NCBI GenBank assembly: GCA_949130485.1
Contig: OX422192.1
Span: 4,100,085-4,164,084 of the forward strand
DNA from: Agelas oroides
Lineage: Eukaryota; Porifera; Demospongiae; Agelasida; Agelasidae
Direction of reading: 5' to 3'
DNA: 64,000 nucleotides
A program made the position numbers and the translations under genes. Positions 54,741 to 64,000 of this stretch are shown here, one piece after another. Numbering within the stretch: the first letter of the stretch is position 1; each line of letters opens with the position of its first letter. The notes beneath the pieces were generated by a model that searched no databases, had not been told where the DNA came from, and saw only the letters and a program-made list of their open reading frames with translations.

Positions 54741-57420
54741 TCTCGTTATGTACAGACTTGCTCATGAGAAAAAAATTACGGGTTTACCCCCAAATTTCGA
54801 TTTTAACCCTCTCTTTATGAGATTTAACTTCACACCGAATTTCTGCATACAAGCATGCTGCATTCAGAGAGTATGCAGCACATCAAGGGAGAGAGAACAA
54901 GTAAGCATGGTATCAGTATAATATTAAAACTAGTCAGTATTGAATATCAGAAAAGGGATGCATTTCTGGCAGCTGTGTAGCTAGGGGGAAACAGACTGAC
55001 ATTTCAGAGCAACCCTCACAGCCTATTAATCAAGGTGATCAGTATGGACGCCTAAGTTTTGTGTTCTCATGGGCAGCAAATGAGTTTGAATTGTGTTTTC
55101 GATTTCTATCCATGATCCTTAACTGATCAACACTCTTGTGTTTGGTGCATAATTAGCAAACCTGCTGTGCATTGCTGCAGTGTGCATTTGTGCACTACAT
55201 TGCTGTACACTGCAATCTAACTATGCACCAAGGGACAAACATTGTTGAAATTTTCGACACTGTGTTGAAATCAGGCTTAAAAATGAAGCTATTTTATGTC
55301 TGTTCAATGTGTTCATGTTCCTATGCTATCTGTAAATTTGATGAAGTCCTTTATATTTGTGTAATCCATGCATGTGACAAATTTCTAGCAGCAGAAATTA
55401 TGAAATTGTGAATGCTTTAGAGCTTCAAATTGAACCCTCACCATGCATGCACATGTGCATACCTTCTGCAATGTCTTAATTGCCGAGCGCATTAGCGCGA
55501 GGCTCTGAATGAGGGATCTATTCTCGCAATGTACGTGCGTACGTACGTGTCGGTCACGCTTAGGAATGTCAATTTGAGGTCAACGCTTGGAATGTCAATT
55601 TGCGCTCATGCCCAGGCAGGATATCGGATACGTGCATTACACGACGAAGTTGGGATGACGTTTCTTGCCGACGGACGACGGGAAGGACAGCGCGACTGGC
55701 CCTTCGCAACGTACGTATTTGCGGAGCGAAGTGCACAAACGAGTGCTGAACGCAGCCGACGGCTGCCGACTCTGAGAAAAAAAAAAGCAAAGAAGTCAGC
55801 CCACCGTAGAAAGCCAAGAGAGCGACAGAAGAACAAGAAAGAGTTCAAAAGTAGAAAGCACGTATTGGAGATTGTTCACAAGCCAGGTATTTAGGCTCAC
55901 TCTTCACGTTACCGTTGTTTTGTACTGTTCTTTGAACTCCCACTAGACGAGCAACGCCTGACACCTGCGCCGCGCGCCCCATCCGCGCATGGCGCTTGGA
56001 GCGGCGCGAGGCATCATGCGCATGCGTAGTCCTAGTATACTTACCTGGTTCAATTGCACCATTAATTCTGTGTTCTTGTTTTACATATCAAGTAAAATTC
56101 TCATTTCTATATGTACTGTTGCACTTGCATATGAAACCAGTCTCATACTGCAAGCTCAGGGTGCGAGGCCTGAGAGCCTTGGTAGGAGACTATGATACAC
56201 TTCCCTAATTTATTTCCAGTGTAAAGACTACATGTACAAATGTACTGCTGTTTGCTTGACCATGAAACAAACAAGCTGTGCATATGAATATAATTATGTT
56301 GTAAACTTTACAGGCTAAATGGGAAAATAATATATTTTTTTGGTTTGTATTTTGCAAGGTCAACGCACACAGCAGTGAATACAGACATCCTCAGAGACTA
56401 CATATAAGTTCTCTCCTAGCACCCCTTTCAGAGCACCAGAGGACTGGACACACTGCGCACAGATGAACATTCCCCTAGCATCCCTCTCTTTGAGCACCGC
56501 ATAATCAAAGAGAGGCTGGGTACACATCAAATATATTTACTTCAAGTGTTAGGCATCCCATCTGTTTGACTGATATTCACTTGTTCAATTGATGTCATAG
56601 ACTTAGTATATGCATGTACTTGACAAAAAATTCAACTTGATGAAGTAAGTATACGTATGTTTAGCATACAAGTATGCTCAGTAATGATGTTCGATAAATG
56701 CATGATTGTATATTTCAGCAACCACTTTGCCTTACCTGCCCAGAGCTCAGCTTGTAGTGTGTGGCTACACAACTCAATGACAGATAAACTAACCCCTATA
56801 TATATATAGCACTCCCTCAAACTATCTTCCTGACTTTGAGGTAGAGTTCAACTTGCTTCTTTGGATTCTTCATATGTTCTATCATCGAACATGGCAGCTA
56901 GCATGCAGACGTGCAAAACGTCTGCAAACGTCTGCATGTGCACATGCTGCCATGCAGAGTCAACTCTTATTTTGTCTGCACTCCATCATGTTCATAAACA
57001 ATATTATACTTGGACAAATGCACACCACAGCATTGCACAGCAGGTTTGCTAATTATATGCACCAAACACAAGAGTGTTGATCAGTCAAGGATCATGGATA
57101 GAAATAATTCAAGCTTTTTTGCTGCCCATGAGAACACAAAACTTAGGCCTCCGTACTGATCATCAATTAATAGTAGCTACACAGCTGCCAGAAATGCATC
57201 CCTTCTCTGATATTCAATACTGACTAGTTTTAATACTATACTGATACCATGCTTACTTGTTCTCTTCTCCCTTGATGTGTTGCATACTCGCTGAATGCAG
57301 CATGCTTGTATGCAGAAATTCGGTGTGAAGTTAAATCTCATAAAGAGAGGGTTAAAATCTAAATTTGAGGGTAAACCCGTAATTTTTTTCTCATGAGCAA
57401 GTCTGTACATATAACGAGAT
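54741..57420. mobile_element. 2.7-kb element with ~400-bp inverted arms and CpG-rich core
   Basis: 54741-55185 is mirrored by about 57008-57420 (GTACAGACTTGCTCATGAGA, CTCTCTTTATGAGATTTAAC, GCATACAAGCATGCTGCATT). AATCTCGTTAT borders both arms. The core has the CpG-rich block at 55490-55900 and AT-rich flanks. No recognised transposase. Confidence 0.8.
55529..55894 (+). CDS. Uncertain ORF in CpG-rich core of an inverted-repeat structure
   Basis: A 121-codon frame whose last third is very basic (RKKKAKKSAHRRKPRERQKN). It lies in an unusually CpG-rich block (about 55490-55900) between the arms at 54741 and 57420. No domain is recognised and no splice or promoter evidence was found. It could be a fragment of a transposon protein or chance. 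Confidence 0.15.
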   Translation: MYVRTYVSVTLRNVNLRSTLGMSICAHAQAGYRIRALHDEVGMTFLADGRREGQRDWPFATYVFAERSAQTSAERSRRLPTLRKKKAKKSAHRRKPRERQKNKKEFKSRKHVLEIVHKPGI

Positions 57421-57422
57421 TC

Positions 57423-57930
57423 TAGCCTCATTCCCAGGCCCTAGCCCAGCTTCCCGTCGCTTGCAGTACGGTTAAGCGGGAGAGGGCCTGGTACATTTTC
57501 TCACGTGAGTGACGTCACGGACCGGGCAAATTATGCGAACGTGGGTGTCATGTAAACCACAAACAACTTCGCCCACAGCACTCGCTCGCTGCTGTCATGC
57601 CAAACCTATCCATGGTGCTTGCAAAAGGCACACAGTACAGGTAAGTCTCCACAGCCTTTTTAGTTAAAAGTACCGCCATAGTCCTACATAACAGTACTCT
57701 TGCGTGGCGAGACCTTTCACACGCAAAAGTATTCTGCCGGTAAAAAGTGCGTGGGCATGCTACATGCCTAATAACATTCTAGTCGTGCTCGCCCACGTTC
57801 AATTAAAGTCTTTCCATATATCGTCTTTCTACCCGTGACGTCACTCACGTGAGAAAATGTACCAGGCCCTCTCCCTCTTAACCATACTGCAAGCGATGGG
57901 AAGCTGGGCTAGGGCCTGGGAACGAGGCTA
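57423..57930. mobile_element. TAGCCTC-family element (508 bp), perfect 9-bp target duplication
   Basis: Arms of about 95 bp start TAGCCTCATTCCCAGGCCCT and end GGGCCTGGGAACGAGGCTA. ACGAGATTC flanks both (57414-57422, 57931-57939). It inserted at the right edge of the 54741-57420 element, so it is younger. Outer arms end in ACGTGAGTGACGTCAC. Confidence 0.9.
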
Positions 57931-58046
57931 ACGAGATTCCCTTTCCGTAATACGTACGTAACAGTAAATGTGTGATGACGTGAGTTGGAGCACGCGGTAT
58001 TGTGGTTTTTCCGTTGAACTTAGACGTTTGTGACTGTCTTTTACGC

Positions 58047-58135
58047 GAGGTTCAGAAGGTATGCCCACAGTGTAATACCGTAGATTAGGTCTATGCGTCT
58101 GAGAAAGGTATGCCCACAGTGTAATACCATAGTGC
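58047..58135. repeat. Direct repeat, ~28 bp twice
   Basis: AAGGTATGCCCACAGTGTAA TACC(G/A)TAG occurs twice just upstream of the ORF at 58166. Confidence 0.8.
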
Positions 58136-58165
58136 ACGCGAAGAGGTCAGTTTGTGACTATTGCC

Positions 58166-58487
58166 ATGCCGGCATCAAAGAAAAGGAAAGCACGGTGTAC
58201 TGCTGTTGGGGAGCCTGAGAACGCAATGAAACGTAGAAAAGCCTTACTATCTGAGGAAGTTATTAGTGACGAAAGAGAGAGACAATGTCTGCAAAGTGAG
58301 TAAGAGAGCTTCTGAAACACGTGAGCAGGCTTTGCACCGGCAAGAACAGAACCGAACACATCTAGCTTGCGCCGAGGGTTCTGCACTTCAGTGCTGTTCA
58401 TATTGGATGGTTGCTGTCTTGTCATCTGTAGACACATCGCTTTCAGTAGACTCACTTTCGCTCACTGATGTCGATACACGCGACTGA
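58166..58487 (+). pseudogene. Helitron-like N-terminal ORF, second family, frameshifted
   Basis: The start at 58166 gives MPASKKRKARCTAVGEPE...RRKALLSEEVISDERERQ, with a stop at 58301. One frame over, from about 58305, the text becomes RASETREQALHRQEQNRTH, a repeat type I know from the N-terminus of Helitron-like and related transposon proteins. A frameshift near 58270-58300 separates them; a GTGAGT donor at 58295 leaves open that the first part is a spliced exon. Downstream, 58525-58550 carries a variant of the GGGGYGAGCCTGAGYGAG end motif shared by other elements here. Confidence 0.4.
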
Positions 58488-58632
58488 CAGTAAGTACTAA
58501 CTAGTACTAGAGAATGCAACACATTGTGGGGTGAGCCTGAGTGAGCGATTGAAGTCTGTTGTACGCTTTCTTCAACTGTTGAAGACAGTGCTCTTTCTTT
58601 GAGTTTGCAAAGAACACGGCCATTTTCACAGC

Positions 58633-58880
58633 CACTACACTCTACCATGGCTCTACTTAGCTCTACTGGACTCTACCACACTCTACCATGGCTCTACTTA
58701 GCTCTACTGGACTCTACTACACCCTACCATGTCTCTACTTAGCACTACTGGACTCTATACTACACTCTATCATGGGTCTACTTCGCTCTAGTGCACTCCA
58801 CTACACTCTACCATGGCTCTACGTAGCTCTGCTGGACTTTATTGCGATGTACCATAGCTCTACTTGTCTCTACTTCGTCT
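58633..58880. repeat. ~43-bp minisatellite, five to six copies
   Basis: Unit CTCTACCATGGCTCTACTTA GCTCTACTGGA(CTCTACTACA), with divergence increasing to the right. Confidence 0.85.
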
Positions 58881-58929
58881 TGCCAACCTCTGCTCTCTTT
58901 GCTTGGGTGTTTCTTCAGCTCTAGCTCTT

Positions 58930-59429
58930 GATCTACATTCTCTTTCTTGTGTTGTTTCTTCTTGATCCATCGTTTTGATTTAGTAAGTACAAACTAGTAT
59001 CATACTGCTACTCTCGAACAGGTCCTTGCTTGTAAAGAAACCGTTTTGTCTGCAGGTACTGTAGACGTTGCACACAAGTCAGCGGAAGGAGTTCGAACAA
59101 AACTGTCATTCCAAGCGCTAGCGGTATATTCGTTATACTGTGATTCATTTATGACGCAATTAAAATGCTACAACTCAAGGGCAGCGGAAGTCAACAGTTT
59201 GAACCCTGGTAAGTTACTAGGCCGTTATTAATGAACAGCCTGGGTGCAAGGCTAGGTAAAAGTGTGCCTTTCCTAGTAACAGTGTGCTTACACTAGTTTT
59301 TGTGGCATAATGACTGTGAATGTGTTACCAGTTAGCACCTAGGTAGCGCTTGTCATTGTTATGTAGCACCTATGTAGTCACACCTGTATTCTAGCACCTG
59401 CATGTCCTTAGCAACTGAGTGTGTATAAA
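58930..59429. other. No gene recognised
   Basis: Plain, with a partial match to the CTAGTAACRG phrases seen at 26190-26270. Confidence 0.4.
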
Positions 59430-60226
59430 AACAAGTCACAAAAAAGTTTTCTGAATGAAAACAAGTGCATGTAGGGATGGAACCCTCAAAAACCAACCAA
59501 ACTAGATGGGAATGACACCACAACAATTTCACACCATCACCACATCTTGTGCCATTTTGCCAACTATGCTTTGTGTTTGTTAGTTGTGTTCATAGGAGGG
59601 TTGTGGAAGGCAGTGGGATGGGTAGTGCTGGGTGTGGAGTGCATGTTGATGTGCATGGGGGGTGAGTTATGTTGTGGGTGGCTGCGATGTAGTTGCTATG
59701 CTGAGAATGGGAGGTATGGTCTGTCTTGAATTAGTCTTGCAAGCCAGACTCTTTCTGCGCAGCACCAATCACTTTCAGTATGCGGCACACAGAGGGAAGA
59801 AGTTTGATGTTTGGATTTACAATACCGCGTGCCGATACTGAAAGCGATCTGCACTGTGGAACGGAAAGGGTCTGGCTTGTGAGACTAGTTTGAATGCAGA
59901 AACTGTCGAGCGCATGCATGAGCTGGGTCTGTATGGTATGCTGGAGTAAGTTATGTTGTGAAATTTTATTGCTGCTGAACATGGCAGATATGGATTGTCT
60001 TTATGTAAAAGGCTGTGGAGTGAGCAGCGCTGAGTACAGCTAGTATTCATTTAGTGGGTGTGAATAGGCTAGAGAATTTTTGGTGTGCATAGTTGGCAAA
60101 ATGGCACAAGATGTAGGGATGGTGTGAAATTGTTGTGGTGTCATTCCCATCTAGTTTGGTTGGTTTCTGAGGGTTCCATCCCTACATGCACTTGTTTTCA
60201 TTCAGAAAACTTTTTTGTGACTTGTT
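59430..60226. mobile_element. Foldback element (GATGTAGGGATGG family), copy 4
   Basis: Arms 59430-59570 and 60090-60226, same termini as copy 2 and part of the inverted duplication. Confidence 0.85.
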
Positions 60227-60549
60227 CCCGGTGTTTTTTTTTTGTATTGCTTTTTAGGAATGGTAAGAGAGAAGTGACATGGGAGGGTAGGCCAAGGGGA
60301 AGATGCATGGTGTGTACAGTATGATAGTAGAAAGAGCTAAGAATTGTCATAAATTCAACGGTCAAACAAGTGAAATTGTCAATCCAAACATCAAACTTCT
60401 TCATCTGGGGGGTTTAGAAGTCCAAGCAAGGCCTCATAAAAACCAAGTGCAAAGCACATGAGTTTAATAAGGCTTTGCATGCAAGCTTATAAATCCCATG
60501 CTCATTTAACGTGGACTAATGGGTTCACCGAAAAACTCTCCATAGACTG

Positions 60550-60903
60550 TCACCAGAGTATTGAGTCGTAAGACCCCATTACAGAACTGTTTGATGGTGA
60601 GTAGCTATAGTCTAAATCAGTTTGAAACCAACGCATAGGGGTCTGTGGAGCTGAACAACCGCCAGTTCTTTGGCCACCTCTAGTGCAGAAGTTTTGGAAT
60701 GAAGCCATGCACTGTTGACTCGGTGCTACTAGAGTTTGAGTATACCAAGCTACCAATAGGCTGCCACTTGCTTCGTTGGAGGAATATGAAGACTCAGGCA
60801 CAACACAAAAGGAGGATGTTAAGACACCAGCCAAAGTGCTACCATCAACTTGCAGTAAACATTGTATGTGTACTATATGCATGTAGATGACTATAACAAG
60901 CAA
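60550..60903 (-). CDS. Unrecognised ORF, inverted duplicate of 33624-33980
   Basis: 117 codons, nearly identical to the plus-strand copy at 33624-33980 apart from one lost codon and a few substitutions. No known domain. See that entry for why coding is doubtful. Confidence 0.15.
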   Translation of the reverse strand: MLVIVIYMHIVHIQCLLQVDGSTLAGVLTSSFCVVPESSYSSNEASGSLLVAWYTQTLVAPSQQCMASFQNFCTRGGQRTGGCSAPQTPMRWFQTDLDYSYSPSNSSVMGSYDSILW

Positions 60904-61329
60904 ATTTGAAATGTGAAAGTTGACAATAAAAAATTGAATATCAGTGGCTAGTGTTCTAAGTCATATGAAGTACTTGATGGTTAAAACACTAGCTGGCAAC
61001 TTAACACTAGCTGGCAAATTTAGAACACTAGCTGGCAAATACCAGCTAGTGTTTTAACTATCAAGTATACTTCGTATCTAGGTGGGTTATATGACCAGCA
61101 ACTAACTAGATTACATGCAAAATGACTTCAGCTATGGTCTAAATGGAAGTAGAAACTGCTGCACTTGCAAACTAGCTACATGTCCTCAGCGTGGGAGTCC
61201 TCACATACACTTTCATTTACATTATCTAGCAATACATACCTTATAATACTTCTCCTGGAAACATGCACATCCCCTTGATGTTTTGCATTATACCACCTGA
61301 CTTCGGCTGTTGCCGTCTTCATCTTGTTA

Positions 61330-61367
61330 TAGCCTCGTACCAAGAACGGCCGGGGTACGAGGGGCTA
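61330..61367. mobile_element. TAGCCTC-family mini-palindrome
   Basis: TAGCCTCGTACCAAGAACGG ... GGTACGAGGGGCTA; target duplication not clear. Confidence 0.5.
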
Positions 61368-61399
61368 GGTAAGTTATAGATCTAAACACGTGCTCCACT

Positions 61400-61950
<551 letters not shown>

Positions 61951-62202
61951 TATACTTGTCAGAAAGCGGCTTCAGAAATAGTCACAAATTGCAACATTGG
62001 CAAATGCTACAGTTTTGGCATCTGCTTTTTCACAGTAACAGTAAGCCTAAGGCATGGCTGGTATATTGTTCGAAGGAATAGGCTCGTTATGGTGGAGAGG
62101 TATTGTAGTGAGTGTGCCTCACTATTCATTGTACATACTTAAGTTTAGCTCCTTTGATGGTGAAGCTTGTTTCAATAAAGCCTTACCGCACTATTCTAAT
62201 AC

Positions 62203-62573
62203 CGTATAGCGGGAAATTTTCGCTGGTGCAAATTTTCGCGGAAAAGCGTCCTGACTCTTCAGAAGAAATTTTCGCGGAACGCGAAACGCTCTGACCACAC
62301 CCCTACCAGTTGATGCGACATCTTCGGACCGTCTCTTACGGTTTCATTGGTATTTTGTACAGTAGCAGGCTGATTCTTCTTTACAGCAACCATTTAGAGG
62401 GCAGACAGACTGTAGAGAACCATCTCGTTCACATGGGTACTCGACGTACGCACGTAATGACGTCATCAATTTCCATCTTAGTTCATTTTTTCGCAGTTTT
62501 TATTTTCGCGGAAGCAGGTCTGTCCGCGAAAATCGCGAAAATTTGCACCCAGCGAAAATTTCCCGCTATACGG
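62203..62573. mobile_element. TA-flanked MITE with CCGTATAGCGGG ends (371 bp)
   Basis: CCGTATAGCGGGAAATTTTC at the left is mirrored exactly at the right, continuing through GCTGG and GTGCAAATTTTCGCG. TA flanks at 62201 and 62574. Confidence 0.85.
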
Positions 62574-62631
62574 TACTACGCTTAAAAAATAATTCGGTTG
62601 TGACCATAGGTTAACCTTTGAACTGCAATTG

Positions 62632-62690
62632 TCGCAAATTTGCGACCCACACAGGCATGCGCTAAGTGCAGCTGTCGCATTTATGCGACA
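62632..62690. repeat. Two short TGTCGCA palindromes
   Basis: GTCGCAAATTTGCGAC is a perfect 16-bp palindrome and TGTCGCATTTATGCGACA follows ~35 bp later. Confidence 0.8.
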
Positions 62691-62699
62691 AAGTAGCCA

Positions 62700-63328
62700 A
62701 CTTGCGCTTACTGCAGGAAGCTAGACTTTGGGGTAAACCCTGACTGTTTAAGTCTAGGCCACACTTTTCCACTTACATCACTATTCAGGAAAGCCAGGAA
62801 GGGGTGGTACTAGTTTGTTAGTGATCGTGGATTTTGACAAGGGCTGCTAAACACAAAGCTTTCACTCGAACAGAGGAAGCAAACGGCCTCCAGTTCACTT
62901 AAATTAGATCTTACATTGCATAATCATCACAATACGTGGAAACACGAAGGTGTGCTTTAGTAGCTAGGTAAGTGTACAGCTAGTATTTCCTAGAATTGTC
63001 TGCAGACCTCCTTAAATTTCTGCAAACATGAAGGCAGTACCAAGTGTAGCTAGATAGTTGTATAGCTGGTTTTTCCTTGAATTGTGTACATATTTCATAG
63101 AACTGATGAAGGCAGTACCAAGTGTCCCTTTGCTAGGTAGGAGTATAGCTGGTTTTTCCTGGAATTGTGTAAAGACAAACTATGACAGTACACCTGTTTA
63201 GAGACTTGTAAAAAGACCACAAAGGCTGGCTTCAGTCACTATCTTATACTAAATTGAATTAGCATAATTAGGACTCTGGCTTACAAAGAATTAGATTCAT
63301 GATAAATTTTTGGAATTAAATTTCTTAG
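62700..63328. other. No gene; decayed tandem repeat
   Basis: 62755-62910 is the dispersed repeat shared with 21473-21625. From 62940 to 63175 three ~85-bp units carry GAAGGCAGTACCAAGTGT and TATAGCTGGTTTTTCCT. Confidence 0.6.
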
Positions 63329-63723
63329 CAGAGGCGGAGACAGCTACCAAGAAGTGGGGGGCTCATGTTCTAAATGTTACGCTGTGGGGGTGTGCAAGCA
63401 TGCCCGTACCCCCAATTACGGTAAAGTTTACTCTAATTAATGCTACCTGAGTAAAAGGGTAAGGCCCAAGGTTGCGCATAATTAGACCACATGAGAGCAA
63501 ACTATACGCTTAGTCTCGTGGGGTCTGGGTGAGACTACTATACGCTGTCATGGGAGAGCCGCAGACCAAACTAGTGGCAGTGTAGCACAGTGTAGCCCTA
63601 ATCCTGGAAACGAGATGATATTGTATTTCTCTGTACAACTAGTAGAAAAATTTGGAGGGTTGAGCCCCCCCCCAATCTGAAAAGTGGGAGGGCCTTAGCC
63701 CCCCCCCTATATCTCCGCCCCTG
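63329..63723. mobile_element. hAT-type MITE, probable
   Basis: CAGAGGCGGAGA at the left and CAGGGGCGGAGA inverted at the right, both next to G/C-runs. Flanking TTTCTTAG and TTTAGGTA are only partly alike. Confidence 0.55.
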
Positions 63724-64000
63724 TTTAGGTAGGATTTGATCATTCGTAGTATTAGAATAATGACAGTATGGCTCAGCTTTGCAAGTTCCAGGCAACCCAA
63801 TGGTGCTCCAAGACCTTATAGCATAGTCCTCACCAAAATTCATTGTAGTCTAGTTTTGGCAGAAGTTGCTTTGCTAGTGGTTGGTTCAAACTTGTATCAA
63901 TTGCTGTACCCTTAATCTTTGAGCATAGCTATACAGTAATCTTTGAGTGTAGCCAGTGCTAGGCCATTTTTGTGACAGTCATTTATTCTAAGAGACTCCC

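Larger units (their letters stand above)
59430..61133. repeat. Inverted segmental duplication, copy 2
   Basis: Reverse complement of 33444-35134. Here the hairpin region is expanded to four ACACTAGCTGGCAA units (about 60985-61055). Confidence 0.9.

Overview
This window looks like nuclear DNA from an invertebrate animal, most likely a sponge (demosponge). The inference rests on one recognisable host gene, an NLR-type immune receptor (Death - NACHT - leucine-rich repeats) whose N-terminus carries a viral-type 2A ribosome-skipping motif. Such leaders are known from sea urchin NLRs and I recall them from sponge NLRs; echinoderm, hemichordate or amphioxus origin is not excluded. The intron/exon structure, the dense non-bacterial transposon content and the absence of operons all indicate a eukaryote. 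No rRNA, tRNA or CRISPR was recognised.

Layout. 1-6.1 kb: non-coding, with a 2.5 kb palindrome (about 2500-5012) whose arms contain a 178-bp tandem repeat. 6.1-20.8 kb, plus strand: the NLR gene. Its seven proposed coding exons keep one open frame across every junction: hydrophobic leader (6137-6391), second leader with 2A (6540-6753), Death domain (10405-10671), NACHT plus first LRRs (11487-13235), two 168-nt LRR exons (16110-16277, 19078-19245) and a short last exon (20798-20844). The first junction is phase 0, all later ones phase 1. The two LRR exons lie in a ~2.95 kb tandem duplication.

20.8-46.4 kb is almost wholly transposon debris: TA-flanked MITEs, a nested pair of TIR elements with a captured HIRAN-like ORF, 5' fragments of a Helitron-like element with arginine/glutamate-rich repeat ORFs, foldback elements sharing a GATGTAGGGATGG core, minisatellites, and a Penelope-like reverse-transcriptase fragment on the minus strand followed by an intact-looking hammerhead ribozyme core.

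46.4-48.8 kb: a lone Death-domain exon on the minus strand beside a decayed hAT transposon (46918-48829) whose terminal inverted repeats are still visible. 49-64 kb: more non-autonomous elements (hAT MITEs with 8-bp target duplications, a 2.7 kb inverted-repeat structure with a CpG-rich core, a 508-bp element with perfect 9-bp target duplications, another foldback) and an inverted ~1.7 kb copy of the 33.4-35.1 kb region.

The most notable points are the NLR with tandem leaders and 2A, the reverse transcriptase/hammerhead pair, and a family of TAG(C/T)CTC-ended elements found in six places with matching 9-bp target duplications.
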